A stretch of DNA of 64,000 nucleotides from an uncultured Acidovorax sp. Lineage in GTDB: Bacteria > Pseudomonadota > Gammaproteobacteria > Burkholderiales > Burkholderiaceae_C. The position numbers and the translations under genes were made by a program. The stretch is from assembly GCA_913774955.1 (NCBI GenBank), contig CAJYKV010000020.1:268043-332042 (forward strand), written 5' to 3'. A model generated the notes under the pieces. That model did no database searches and had not been told where the DNA came from. It saw nothing but the letters and a program-made list of their open reading frames with translations. This document shows positions 48,757 through 57,827 of the stretch, one piece after another; position 1 is the first letter of the stretch; every line of letters starts with the position of its first letter.

Positions 48757-49746
48757 ATGGCCGGCGCCAGCCTTCTGACCCTGCTCGACGATATCGCCAC
48801 GGTGCTGGACGACGTCGCCCTCATGACCAAAGTGGCCGCCCGGAAAAGCGCGGCGATGGCGGACGACGTTTCGCTGATGACCAAGACGGCGGCGCAGAAG
48901 ACGGCCGGCGTGCTCGGCGACGACCTGGCGCTCAACGCGCAGCAGGTCACGGGCGTGCGCGCCGAACGCGAGCTTCCCGTGGTCTGGGCCGTGGCCAAGG
49001 GCTCGCTGGTGAACAAGGCCATCCTGGTGCCGGCGGCGCTGCTCATCAGTGCCTTCATTCCCTGGGCCGTGACGCCGCTGCTGATGCTGGGAGGCGCCTT
49101 CCTCTGCTACGAAGGGGCGGAGAAGCTCGCGCACAAGTTCCTGCATGCCCCGGCCCGCGACACCGGCAGCGGGGCCGCCCGGGAGGCCCAGGCGGTGGCG
49201 GCCTCGGGCCCCGCCGTGGACATCGCGGCCTTCGAGAAGGACAAGGTCCGTGGGGCGGTGCGCACGGATTTCATCCTCTCGGCCGAGATCATCGCGATCA
49301 CGCTCGGCACCGTGGCCGGTGCGCCGTTCGGGCAGCAGGTGGCCGTGCTGGCGGGCATCGCGCTGGTCATGACGGCGGGTGTGTATGGCCTGGTGGCCGG
49401 GATCGTGAAGCTCGACGACGTGGGCCTGTGGCTCAGCCGCCGCGCGAACGCGGCGGCACGCGGCCTGGGCCGCGGCATCGTCGCGGCGGCTCCCTGGCTC
49501 ATGAAGCTGCTGTCGGTCGCCGGGACGGCGGCGATGTTCCTGGTGGGCGGCGGCATCCTCGTGCACGGCCTCCCGCCGCTGCACCACGCGGTGGAAGGCC
49601 TCGCGGCGCGCGCGGGCGGCGGCTGGCTGCAGGTGCTGGCCCTGAACGGGCTCAACGCGGCGAGCGGCATCGTGGCCGGCGCGCTGGTGCTCGCTGCCGT
49701 GACGATCGTGCAACGGCTGCGGGGCCGCGGCGGCGCGGCGCACTGA
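48757..49746 (+). CDS. DUF808 (YedI-like) membrane protein
   Basis: A 329-residue inner-membrane protein of the DUF808/YedI family. It begins [20 protein letters not shown], and the repeat [26 protein letters not shown] (residues 17-45) is characteristic. Hydrophobic helices are near 85-115, 170-215, 235-265 and 295-320. Function is not known. ATG 48757 gives the family N-terminus, and the frame extends upstream only through the tandem repeat. Expression could vary with the upstream hexanucleotide tract. Confidence 0.9.
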   Translation: MAGASLLTLLDDIATVLDDVALMTKVAARKSAAMADDVSLMTKTAAQKTAGVLGDDLALNAQQVTGVRAERELPVVWAVAKGSLVNKAILVPAALLISAFIPWAVTPLLMLGGAFLCYEGAEKLAHKFLHAPARDTGSGAAREAQAVAASGPAVDIAAFEKDKVRGAVRTDFILSAEIIAITLGTVAGAPFGQQVAVLAGIALVMTAGVYGLVAGIVKLDDVGLWLSRRANAAARGLGRGIVAAAPWLMKLLSVAGTAAMFLVGGGILVHGLPPLHHAVEGLAARAGGGWLQVLALNGLNAASGIVAGALVLAAVTIVQRLRGRGGAAH

Positions 49747-49846
49747 CGCCCGGAGTCCCTTTGATCTGCGGCAAGGCGGCAGCCGCGGTTCCGGGGCCCA
49801 ATGCATGCACGGGGGCCGTCCCCGTTCAACCGCATCGAGTTCCCGT

Positions 49847-50449
49847 ATGAAAAAGAATCTGCTCGCTCTGGCTGCACTGTGCCTCCTGTCTTCCGGCGCC
49901 GCCCACGCGCAGGCCGCCGACGGCCCGAGCCCCTGGCTGGTCCGCGCCCGCGCGGTGCACCTGGACAGCGCCAACAAGGACAGCACCGGCCTGGGCCTGT
50001 CCATCAACGACAAGACGATCCCCGAAGTCGACATCTCGTACTTCTTCGACAAGAACATCGCCGCCGAGCTGGTGCTGACCGTTCCCCAGAAGCAGGACGT
50101 GCGCTCCGACGCGCTGGGCGCGCAGATCGGCACGCTCAAGCACCTGCCGCCGTCGCTGATGATCCAGTACCACTTCGATGCGCCCGGCTTCACCCCGTAC
50201 GTCGGCGCCGGCATCAACTACACGCGCTTTTCGAGCGTGCGCCTGCCGGCCGGCGTGAGCATCGACAAGAGCAGCTGGGGCGGTGCGCTGCAGCTCGGCG
50301 TGGACATCCCGCTGACCAAGAACCTCTCGCTGAACTTCGACATCAAGAAGGTGTACATCCGGACCGACGTGGCGGCGGGCGGCGCCAAGCTGGGCACGCT
50401 CAAGATCGATCCGGTGCTGGCGGGCGTGGGCCTCGGCTGGCGCTTCTGA
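49847..50449 (+). CDS. OmpW-family outer-membrane protein
   Basis: A 200-residue eight-stranded beta-barrel of the OmpW family. The signal peptide MKKNLLALAALCLLSSGAAH ends at AQA (residue about 22). Barrel segments are WLVRARAVHLD, DISYFFDKNIAAELVL, LPPSLMIQYHF, FTPYVGAGINYTRFSS, GALQLGVDIPL and the terminal GVGLGWRF ending in Phe as required for barrel assembly. OmpW forms a narrow hydrophobic channel for small apolar compounds. The gene is monocistronic, with a clear terminator downstream. Confidence 0.93.
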   Translation: MKKNLLALAALCLLSSGAAHAQAADGPSPWLVRARAVHLDSANKDSTGLGLSINDKTIPEVDISYFFDKNIAAELVLTVPQKQDVRSDALGAQIGTLKHLPPSLMIQYHFDAPGFTPYVGAGINYTRFSSVRLPAGVSIDKSSWGGALQLGVDIPLTKNLSLNFDIKKVYIRTDVAAGGAKLGTLKIDPVLAGVGLGWRF

Positions 50450-50507
50450 GCCCGGAGCCCGGCGGCGCGCATGCGCGCCGGCCGGTGCCGTGTGCGAGGT
50501 GGGGAAG

Positions 50508-50535
50508 GGCCGGCGCCTGTGCGCCGGCCTTTTTT
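50508..50535 (+). terminator. Rho-independent terminator of the ompW-like gene
   Basis: GGCCGGCGC (50508-50516) and GCGCCGGCC (50521-50529) form a perfect 9-bp stem with a CTGT loop, followed by six Ts (50530-50535). It also separates this gene from the convergent kinase gene. Confidence 0.85.
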
Positions 50536-50585
50536 CCGTGCACGGACGCATTCCGTGCGCGGACGCGTCCGGGCGCCGTGGCGCG

Positions 50586-52370
50586 TCAGTCGGACGGGGC
50601 GGGTTCGGGCGCGTCCACGGGCAGCTCCAGGGTGAAGCGGGCACCGCCCGCCGCCTCCGAAGCCACCACCAGCTGGCCACCCATGAGTTCGGCGAGCGCG
50701 CGCGACAGCGTCAGCCCCAGCCCCGTGCCGCCGTGCCGCGTGCTGGTGTCGGTGTGGCCCTGGCTGAACTTCTCGAAGATGGTGTCCTGCAGTTCCTCGG
50801 GAACCCCCGGGCCGGTGTCGACCACGTGGAAGCGGACGGTGCCGGCCTTCGCCGCGTCCACCTCCAGGCGCACGCTGCCGTGCTCGGTGAACTTGAGCGC
50901 GTTGCTCAGCAGGTTGTTCAGGATCTGCTGCAGCCGCACGCCGTCGCACCGCAGGGTGTGCGGAACGCCGGGGTCGACGTGCAGCTGCAGGTCGAGGCCC
51001 TTCTGCTCCGCCGAAATCGTGAACAGGTCCACCGTGGTGCGCACCAGCTCGCGCACCACGTGGTCTCCCGGCACGATCGGCATGGCACCGGCCTGCGCCT
51101 TGGCGAGATCGAGGATCTCGGACAGCAGGGTGTTGAGGTGGTCCGCGGCCTTGCGGATCAGCCCGGACGCCTCGCGGTACGAGGGCTGCTCCAGGCGATG
51201 CTCCAGCAGTTCGGCGAAGCCGTGGATGCTGGTGAGGGGCGTGCGCAGTTCGTGCGAGATCGCTGTGAGGAACTCGCTCTTGGCGCGGTTGGCGGAGCGT
51301 GCTTCTGCCTCGCTGGCCGCCAGCTCGAGGTTCTTGCGCTCGAGCTGGCGCACGCCCCGGAGGAAGCCCGCGCCGATCGCCACCAGCGCGGACGAGAACA
51401 GCCCCGCGAAGACCACGGCGAAGTTGCGCATCGTCTTCCATTCGGCGAGCGCCGCGTCGTTGGTGGTGGACACCACGACGCTCAGTGGATAGCCGAGCAC
51501 GCGGTGGAAGGCGGTGATGCGTTCGAGACCGTCGATATGGCTCACACGCTGGTAGGTGCCCTGGATGCGGGACGCGTCGTGGAGCGGATGGCCGGGGGGG
51601 AAATCGACCGCCTGCCCGATGCCTTCCGCGCGACCTCCCACCACCTTCGAGCGGAGGGTGAAGTCGGAGCCCATGAGTGCCACCACGCCCTGCGGGCCGA
51701 TGTCCACGTCGCCATAGACCTTGTCGAAGTACTCGGGATTGAGCGAGGCCACGACCACGCCGGCGGGTGCGCCGTTCTGGTCCAGCAGCGGGCGGCTGAG
51801 CTGCACGGTCCACCGGCCGGAGACGACCCCCAGCACCGGCTTGCCCACGAAAAGCCCGGACGCCGTCATCTGCAGCCAGCCGTCGGGCACCGTGCCCGGC
51901 AGCAGGTGCACGCGGATGTGCTCGCGACCGCTCAGGTCCAACCCGCGGTTCTTGGTGCCGTCGGCATCGAGGTTGCTGCCCAGGAAGCGGCCGTCCGGCC
52001 CGACCACCGACAGCTGGGTGAGGATGTCGGGCGCCAGTCCCGTTTCATTGGCGAAGAGCACGTAGTCCTGCGGGGTGAACTCGCCAGCGCGGATCTCCGC
52101 CGCCACCCGCAGCGTGGCCTGGTCCGCGGCCGCGAAGACCCGCAAGGTCTGCTCCTGCAGCACCCGCGCCAGGTTGCTGTTCTGCCGCTCCTCGGCGCGA
52201 ACGGCGTCCTGCGACTTGATGTGCAGGGAGACGGCCACCATCACCCAGGTGACCGTGATCGCCAGCGCGAGGAATCCCACCACCAGCGCACGCAGCCGTC
52301 GGCCATGCGCCGCGGCCGGCGGGGTGGCGGGGAGGGCATGGTCGTCGTGGCGGCGGGCGTTCCTGGGCAT
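50586..52370 (-). CDS. Membrane sensor histidine kinase with Cache-type periplasmic domain
   Basis: A 594-residue kinase. Two membrane helices (about residues 25-48 and 312-334) flank a periplasmic double-Cache-like sensor (IRAGEFTPQDYVLFANETG, LSGREHIRVHLLPG, VVVASLNPEYFDKVYGDVD). The cytoplasmic HisKA domain has the phosphorylated His in FLTAISHELRTPLTSIHGF (near 368). The ATPase domain has N (LNNLLSNALKFTEHG), G1 (DTGPGVPEEL) and G2 (HGGTGLGL) boxes. There is no receiver domain or cognate response regulator nearby, so it is an orphan kinase. Cache domains usually bind small organic acids or amino acids. Confidence 0.92.
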   Translation of the reverse strand: MPRNARRHDDHALPATPPAAAHGRRLRALVVGFLALAITVTWVMVAVSLHIKSQDAVRAEERQNSNLARVLQEQTLRVFAAADQATLRVAAEIRAGEFTPQDYVLFANETGLAPDILTQLSVVGPDGRFLGSNLDADGTKNRGLDLSGREHIRVHLLPGTVPDGWLQMTASGLFVGKPVLGVVSGRWTVQLSRPLLDQNGAPAGVVVASLNPEYFDKVYGDVDIGPQGVVALMGSDFTLRSKVVGGRAEGIGQAVDFPPGHPLHDASRIQGTYQRVSHIDGLERITAFHRVLGYPLSVVVSTTNDAALAEWKTMRNFAVVFAGLFSSALVAIGAGFLRGVRQLERKNLELAASEAEARSANRAKSEFLTAISHELRTPLTSIHGFAELLEHRLEQPSYREASGLIRKAADHLNTLLSEILDLAKAQAGAMPIVPGDHVVRELVRTTVDLFTISAEQKGLDLQLHVDPGVPHTLRCDGVRLQQILNNLLSNALKFTEHGSVRLEVDAAKAGTVRFHVVDTGPGVPEELQDTIFEKFSQGHTDTSTRHGGTGLGLTLSRALAELMGGQLVVASEAAGGARFTLELPVDAPEPAPSD

Positions 52371-52381
52371 GCGGTGCGGGC

Positions 52382-53413
52382 TCAATGCGCAGCGGCCGGC
52401 GTGCCGAACAGCCCGTCGCCACCGCCCTGGCCGCGGATGCGGCGCCAGAGCGCGGGCAGGGCGGCTGCCGGGTCGGGACGCTGCCAGGACTGCGTGATCC
52501 GGGTCTGTCCCACGGCCGCTTCCGCGGGCGTTCCCAGGTCGAAGTGGAAGCTGTAGGCGGGCTCCTGGCCCATGCGCAGGTCGGTGAGGAACACATGGCC
52601 GTTCTCTTCCCGCATGCGGAAGAAGCCGTGGCTGAAGTGCGCCACCTGCCGCACGGGCTCCAGGGTGCCGAAACGCTGGATGAGGTTTTCGCCGCGGTCG
52701 TGCACCGTGAACCGCACCGGACGGCCGCCGTCGGCGAGCGCGTAGAACCCTTCGGCGTAGCGGTCCGGAGCGATGGCCACGATCCGCCACGCAAGGGTGT
52801 TGAACGGGGTCGGCGTGACCAGCACCTGCCCGGTGGGCCATCCGATGGCGGTGAGCGAGGTCTGGGCGACCGTGGCAACGTGCTGCTGCGCGGCGGCGCT
52901 CCAGGCCAGGTAGGCGGTGCTCAGTGCCAGGCCGGCCGCGTTCCAGCGCAGCCCGCGCCGTCCGGCCACCGCCACCGCCGCGACCGTGCCCACGATCAGG
53001 GGCACCGTGTAGAGCGGATCGATGATGAACATGCTGCCGAGCCCGTAGGGCTCGCGGGAGAACGGGCGCAGCAGCTGCGTTCCATAGACGGTCATCCAGT
53101 CGAGCAGCGGATGGGTGAACAGCGCGAGCCACAGGGCCCAGCACCAGCGCTTCCACTGGCCGGATTCGCCGTGCAGCCGCGCCACGGCCCAGCCCAGGGG
53201 CAGTGCGGCGAGGGTGAGGTAGAGCAGGGCATGGCTCCATCCCCGGTGCAGCACCATGTTCGAGACGGGATCGCCGTGGTCGATGAGGGCATCCAGGTCG
53301 GGCAGGGTTCCGGCCACGGCGCCCCACAGCACGGCTTTCCAGGCGGCGGTGCGCCGGCCCATGGCAGCCAGGGAGACGGCGGAGCCGAGGGCGATCTGGG
53401 TCAGGGAGTCCAT
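52382..53413 (-). CDS. Membrane-bound metal-dependent hydrolase (YdjM/DUF457-like)
   Basis: A 343-residue membrane protein of the YdjM/DUF457 family. It starts MDSLTQIALGSAVSLAAMGR. Metal-ligand candidates are GTLPDLDALIDH, HRGWSHALLYL and THPLLDWMTVYGTQLL. About five membrane helices occupy residues 1-190; the C-terminal part is soluble (PTPFNTLAWRIVAIAPDRYA). E. coli YdjM is LexA-regulated; no LexA box is evident here. The stop lies 11 bases before the start of the sensor kinase, suggesting cotranscription. Confidence 0.9.
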   Translation of the reverse strand: MDSLTQIALGSAVSLAAMGRRTAAWKAVLWGAVAGTLPDLDALIDHGDPVSNMVLHRGWSHALLYLTLAALPLGWAVARLHGESGQWKRWCWALWLALFTHPLLDWMTVYGTQLLRPFSREPYGLGSMFIIDPLYTVPLIVGTVAAVAVAGRRGLRWNAAGLALSTAYLAWSAAAQQHVATVAQTSLTAIGWPTGQVLVTPTPFNTLAWRIVAIAPDRYAEGFYALADGGRPVRFTVHDRGENLIQRFGTLEPVRQVAHFSHGFFRMREENGHVFLTDLRMGQEPAYSFHFDLGTPAEAAVGQTRITQSWQRPDPAAALPALWRRIRGQGGGDGLFGTPAAAH

Positions 53414-53751
53414 GGAAGTGGTGAAGGCGGCGCGCCGGGTGCACGGGCGCCGCGCAGGCTGGGCGCGGAGAAGACATGCGCGCCGTCTCATTCTAGGGCC
53501 GTCCATTGATCGGTGGCTCTTCCGTGGGGATGATCCGCTGCCGCACGCCATTGCCGACGGCCGGTTTCGGGCTGGCGCCCGCGCCGGCGCTGGCGGAGTG
53601 CGGACGAGGACGCGTCCTACATGGCGGTCCCGGTCTCTCTGCAATGCTGGTCACCGGCCGCGCAGCCCCGTCAGGCATCGCCGCGTACAGCCCGCCCGCG
53701 CGTGCTCCACGCCCTCGCGCCTCTCCTGCCACCCCTCCAGGAAACCCACCG
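53414..53751. other. Divergent intergenic region upstream of egtD
   Basis: These 338 bases between the hydrolase gene and egtD encode no recognised protein. The frame upstream of egtD is open but lacks family resemblance. A perfect 12-bp palindrome, AGGACGCGTCCT (53607-53618), lies 134 bases before the egtD start and is the only obvious regulatory candidate. A CCAGGAAACC ribosome-binding site precedes egtD. Confidence 0.5.
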
Positions 53752-54690
53752 ATGAACGCCCACGCACTCCAGCAACCCGCCCCGGCGCATGCCGACATCG
53801 TCCAGGGGCTGCTCCAGCACCCGGCCTGCATCTCGCCCAAGTATTTCTACGACGAGCACGGCTCGACGCTGTTCGAGCAGATCACGCGCCTGCCCGAGTA
53901 CTACCCCACCCGCACCGAGAAGGCGGTGGTGGAGCAGCAGGGTGCCGACATCGCGCAGGCCGTCGGGCCGGTGGAGACGGTGATCGAGCTGGGTGCCGGC
54001 AACTGCGAGAAGGTGCGTGCCCTGTGCCGGCTGCTGCGCCCCGATCGCTTCGTCGGCGTGGACATCTCCGCGGATTTCCTGCGCGGCGCAGTCGCGCGGC
54101 TGCAGGAGGAGCTGCCATGGCTGGATGCGCGGGCGGTGGCGGGCGATCTGACGCGCCCGGTGGCGCTGCCGCACGACGTGCCCCGCACGCGGCGGCTGGT
54201 GTTCTATCCCGGCTCCTCGATCGGCAATTTCGATCCGCCGCAGGCCCTGGCGCTGCTCACCCGCATGCGCGGCCTGGTGGACCGCGACGGCGGCGTGCTC
54301 ATCGGCTTCGATCTGCCCAAGGACACGGCGGTGCTGGAGGCGGCCTACGACGACGCCGCCGGCGTCACCGCGGAATTCAACCGCAACGCGCTCGCGCACG
54401 TGAACCGGCTCATCGGCAGCGATTTCGTGCCGCAGGAGTGGCAGCACCGCGCGTTCTTCGATCGCCGTCTCTCGCGCATCGAGATGCACCTCGAAACGCC
54501 CCAGGGGGCGCACGTGCGCTGGCCCGGCGGCTCGCGCGTCTTCGCGCCCGGCGAGCGCATCCATACCGAGAACAGCTACAAGTACACGCTGCCGGCGTTC
54601 CAGGCGATGCTCGTGCGGGCCGGGTTCTCCCGCGCCCGCGCCTGGACCGACGAACGCGGCTGGTTCGCGATGGTCCATGCCCGGCCCTGA
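53752..54690 (+). CDS. egtD: L-histidine N-alpha-methyltransferase EgtD
   Basis: A 312-residue SAM-dependent enzyme that trimethylates histidine to hercynine, the first step of ergothioneine synthesis. The family hallmarks are KYFYDEHGSTLFEQITRLPE and YYPTRTE (residues about 29-55). ELGAGNCEKV binds SAM, FYPGSSIGNFDPPQA follows, and the histidine-binding C-terminal part includes EFNRNALAHVNRLIGSDF and FAPGERIHTENSYKY. ATG 53752 gives the usual N-terminus. egtB follows 90 bp downstream. Confidence 0.95.
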   Translation: MNAHALQQPAPAHADIVQGLLQHPACISPKYFYDEHGSTLFEQITRLPEYYPTRTEKAVVEQQGADIAQAVGPVETVIELGAGNCEKVRALCRLLRPDRFVGVDISADFLRGAVARLQEELPWLDARAVAGDLTRPVALPHDVPRTRRLVFYPGSSIGNFDPPQALALLTRMRGLVDRDGGVLIGFDLPKDTAVLEAAYDDAAGVTAEFNRNALAHVNRLIGSDFVPQEWQHRAFFDRRLSRIEMHLETPQGAHVRWPGGSRVFAPGERIHTENSYKYTLPAFQAMLVRAGFSRARAWTDERGWFAMVHARP

Positions 54691-54780
54691 GGCCCCGCAG
54701 CGCAGCGGCCGCGCGAAGCCCCGCGGCCCGGACGCAGCACACGCGGCCCGCAGCCAGGCCGTTCCAGGAGATTTTTCACC

Positions 54781-56193
54781 ATGACCTCGTCCCTTTCCCT
54801 GGTGCGCATGGCGCCCGCTCGCCCGGCCCCGTCCGGCGCCGGCCTGCGGGCCGGATACGCCGCAGTGCGCGCCGCCTCGCTGGCGCTGGCCGTGCCGCTG
54901 TCCGACGAGGACTGCTGCGCCCAGTCGATGCCCGATGCGAGCCCCGTCAAATGGCATCTGGCGCACACCACCTGGTTCTTCGAGACCTTCGTGCTGGAGC
55001 CGCGGGAGACGGGTTTCGCACCGTTCCATCCGGCCTTCCGCGTGCTGTTCAACTCCTACTACAACGGCGTGGGCGCGAAGCACCCGCGGCCGCAGCGCGG
55101 ACTGCTCACGCGTCCCTCCATGGCGCAGGTGCTGGACTATCGGCACGACGTCGACGCGCGGATGGACCGCCTCCTCGCCGCGCTGGAGGGGGCGCCTGTG
55201 GAGCAGCAGGCAGGCCTGGCGGCCCTGGTCGAACTGGGGCTGCAGCACGAACAGCAGCACCAGGAACTGATCCTCACCGACGTGAAGCACCTGCTGTCGT
55301 GCAGCCCGCTGTGGCCTGCCTACCGCCTGCAGAGTGCCGGTGGCGCGGTGACGGCCGCGGACGCCCGGTCCACGGCGGCGGAAGCCCCACCGCTGCTGTG
55401 GCGCCGCTTCGAGGGCGGCGTGACCGAGATCGGCCATGCCGCGGAGGCGGAAGGCGCGGGCTTCGCGTTCGACAACGAATCGCCGCGCCACCGCGTCTAC
55501 CTGCAGCCCTACGCACTCGCTTCGCGGCCGGTGAGCACGGGCGAATACCTGGCGTTCGTCGAGGCGGGCGGCTACCGCGATCCTGCGCTGTGGCTGGCCG
55601 AAGGCTGGGACTGGATCCGCTCGCAAGGGCTGGAGCATCCCCTCTACTGGCGCTGCCTGAGCGATGGCGGACAGGGCGAGGGCACGCAGGGCGCCGGCTG
55701 GCACGAATTCACGCTCTCGGGGCTGCGCCCGCTGCAGGCTGCGGCGCCCGTGGTGCACCTCTCCTACTACGAGGCCGACGCCTATGCGCGCTGGGCCGGT
55801 GCGCGCCTGCCCACCGAGGCCGAATGGGAAGCCGCCGCTGCGGCGGCAGCCTCCCGGGCGGGGCAGGGCCACTTCGCGGACAGTGACGTGCTGCATCCGC
55901 GCCCCGCGCCGGCGGCACCCCGGCACGCGGACGCCACGCGGCCGCCGCTGCTGGAGCAGATGTTCGGCGACGTCTGGGAGTGGACGCAGTCCAGCTATGC
56001 GGCTTACCCGGGCTTCCGCGTGGCGGAGGGCGCCGTGGGCGAATACAACGGCAAATTCATGGTGAACCAGTACGTGCTGCGCGGCGGTTCGTGCGCGACG
56101 CCGGCCGGGCATGTGCGCGCCACCTACCGCAACTTTTTCCCGGCCACGGCGCGGTGGCAGTTCTCGGGCCTGCGGCTCGCACGTGACGCGTAG
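54781..56193 (+). CDS. egtB: Ergothioneine biosynthesis sulfoxide synthase EgtB
   Basis: A 470-residue non-haem iron enzyme joining hercynine to a thiol with oxygen to give a sulfoxide. The N-terminal DinB-like domain supplies the iron ligands: KWHLAHTTWFFE (His59 or His62) and HEQQHQE (His156, His160). The C-terminal formylglycine-generating-enzyme-like domain (about 200-470) has RPVSTGEYLAFVEAGGY, ARLPTEAEWEAAA, FGDVWEWTQSSY and VLRGGSCATPAGH. No egtA or egtC is nearby, so free cysteine may be the sulfur donor rather than gamma-glutamylcysteine, as in two-gene pathways; this is inference. AGGAG precedes the ATG. Confidence 0.94.
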   Translation: MTSSLSLVRMAPARPAPSGAGLRAGYAAVRAASLALAVPLSDEDCCAQSMPDASPVKWHLAHTTWFFETFVLEPRETGFAPFHPAFRVLFNSYYNGVGAKHPRPQRGLLTRPSMAQVLDYRHDVDARMDRLLAALEGAPVEQQAGLAALVELGLQHEQQHQELILTDVKHLLSCSPLWPAYRLQSAGGAVTAADARSTAAEAPPLLWRRFEGGVTEIGHAAEAEGAGFAFDNESPRHRVYLQPYALASRPVSTGEYLAFVEAGGYRDPALWLAEGWDWIRSQGLEHPLYWRCLSDGGQGEGTQGAGWHEFTLSGLRPLQAAAPVVHLSYYEADAYARWAGARLPTEAEWEAAAAAAASRAGQGHFADSDVLHPRPAPAAPRHADATRPPLLEQMFGDVWEWTQSSYAAYPGFRVAEGAVGEYNGKFMVNQYVLRGGSCATPAGHVRATYRNFFPATARWQFSGLRLARDA

Positions 56194-56218
56194 CATCGGG
56201 CGGCTCCGCTGCCGGTGG

Positions 56219-57505
56219 CTAGACCGCGTCCAGCGCCTGCGCGAGGTCGGCGGTCAGGTCGTCGATGTGCTCGATGCCCACCGACAGGCGCACCATGCCC
56301 TCGCTCACCCCGGCCTGCCGCAGCTCCTGCGGGCCAAGCTGACGGTGCGTGGTCGAGGCCGGATGCGTGGCCAGCGAGCGGGCATCGCCGATGTTCACCA
56401 GCCGGGTGAAGAGCTGCAGCGCATCGAGAAAACGCGCGCCGGCCGCCCGGGGATCTTCGCTGGCGGCGGAGCGCAGTTCGAACGACAGGATGCCCGACGC
56501 GCGTCCGCCCAGCAGCCGCTGGGTGAGCGCATGGTCCGGATGGCCGGGCAGGGCGGCATAGCGCACCTGCGCCACCTTGGGGTGCTGCTGCAGGTAGTGC
56601 GCGATCGCCAGGGCGTTGTCGCAGATGCGGTCCATGCGCAGGGCCAGCGTTTCTATGCCCTGCAGGATCAGGAAGGCGTTGTGCGGCGACAGGGTCGCGC
56701 CGGTGTTGCGCAGCGGCACGACGCGCGCGCGGCCGATGAAGGCGGCCTCGCCCAGCGCTTCGGTGTACACCACGCCGTGGTAGCTGGGATCGGGCTCGTT
56801 CAGCCGGGCGAAACGTTCCTTGTGCCTGCCCCAAGGAAACTTGCCGCTGTCGACGATGGCGCCGCCGACGCTGTTGCCATGGCCGCCCAGGTACTTGGTG
56901 AGCGAGTGCACCACGATGTCCGCGCCGTGCTCGATGGGCCGCAGCAGGTAGGGGCTGGGCACGGTGTTGTCCACGATCAGCGGCACGCCGTGCTCGTGCG
57001 CCACGCGCGCGAGCGCGGCGATGTCGGTCACGTTGCCCAGCGGGTTGCCGATGGACTCCACGAACACCGCCTTGGTGCGGTCATCGATGTGTTGCGCGAA
57101 GCTGGCCGGATCGCTCGGATCGGCGAAGCGCGTGGTGATCCCCTGGCGCGGCAGCGTGTGCGCGAACAGGTTATAGGTGCCGCCGTAGAGCGTGCCGGCC
57201 GAGACGATGTTGTCGCCGGCCTCCGCGATGGTCTGGATCGCGTAGGTGATCGCCGCCATGCCCGAGGCCAGCGCCAGCGCGGCGATGCCGCCTTCGAGCG
57301 CCGCGACGCGCTTCTCCAGCACGTCGGTGGTGGGATTCATGATGCGCGTGTAGATGTTCCCGGGCACCTTCAGGTCGAACAGGTCCGCGCCGTGCTGCGC
57401 GCTGTCGAACGCATAGGCCGCCGTCTGGTAGATCGGCACCGCCACGGCGCGCGTCGTCGGGTCGGGTGCCTGTCCGGCGTGGACGGCGAGGGTCTCGATC
57501 TTCAT
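56219..57505 (-). CDS. metY: O-acetylhomoserine aminocarboxypropyltransferase (sulfhydrylase)
   Basis: A 428-residue PLP enzyme of the Cys/Met metabolism family making homocysteine from O-acetylhomoserine and sulfide. It begins [20 protein letters not shown], with the typical [12 protein letters not shown]. The PLP-binding Lys is in [36 protein letters not shown] and [12 protein letters not shown] are diagnostic of MetY/MET17 rather than MetB/MetC. It converges on egtB with 25 bp between the stops. A GCAGGAGACG ribosome-binding site precedes the ATG. It could supply thiol metabolism alongside ergothioneine genes, but the link is only positional. Confidence 0.95.
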   Translation of the reverse strand: MKIETLAVHAGQAPDPTTRAVAVPIYQTAAYAFDSAQHGADLFDLKVPGNIYTRIMNPTTDVLEKRVAALEGGIAALALASGMAAITYAIQTIAEAGDNIVSAGTLYGGTYNLFAHTLPRQGITTRFADPSDPASFAQHIDDRTKAVFVESIGNPLGNVTDIAALARVAHEHGVPLIVDNTVPSPYLLRPIEHGADIVVHSLTKYLGGHGNSVGGAIVDSGKFPWGRHKERFARLNEPDPSYHGVVYTEALGEAAFIGRARVVPLRNTGATLSPHNAFLILQGIETLALRMDRICDNALAIAHYLQQHPKVAQVRYAALPGHPDHALTQRLLGGRASGILSFELRSAASEDPRAAGARFLDALQLFTRLVNIGDARSLATHPASTTHRQLGPQELRQAGVSEGMVRLSVGIEHIDDLTADLAQALDAV

Positions 57506-57827
57506 GGTGCATCGTCTCCTGCGGTGGTGCTGCGGGTCATTGTGTCGGCCGGCAGTCGCGGCGGGAACGAACCGTTCGCTATGTGCTTATGCGCCTCCGT
57601 GGGGGCCGAGTCTCGTGCTTCGCAAGGCCGGGCATGCCGGTTGCCGATTTGCCTGCGCCGGGATCTGACCTCGGCGCACACACAGTTTTCTTTTTGCTCC
57701 ACCGATCCATGAGCCCCGTACGACCGCCTTTCCCATTCCTTCTTTCCTGCGGCCCTCACCGCACCGGCTTCCTTTCCCCCCCATTCCAGCTCCTCCACGG
57801 CGGCCCCGCGCTCCGGGAGGTGATTGC
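57506..57827. other. Divergent region between metY and the S9 peptidase
   Basis: 322 bases without a recognised gene. A hairpin with GCGCCG (57655-57660) and CGGCGC (57672-57677) would fold in a metY leader, but its sequence does not match the SAM or SAH riboswitch cores I know. The right end carries GGGAGGTGAT (57815-57824), an almost ideal Shine-Dalgarno for the S9 peptidase. Confidence 0.5.

Noticed and set aside
57655..57677. SAM or SAH riboswitch upstream of metY
   Set aside because: A GC-rich hairpin is present, but the conserved core bases of the riboswitch classes I know are not.
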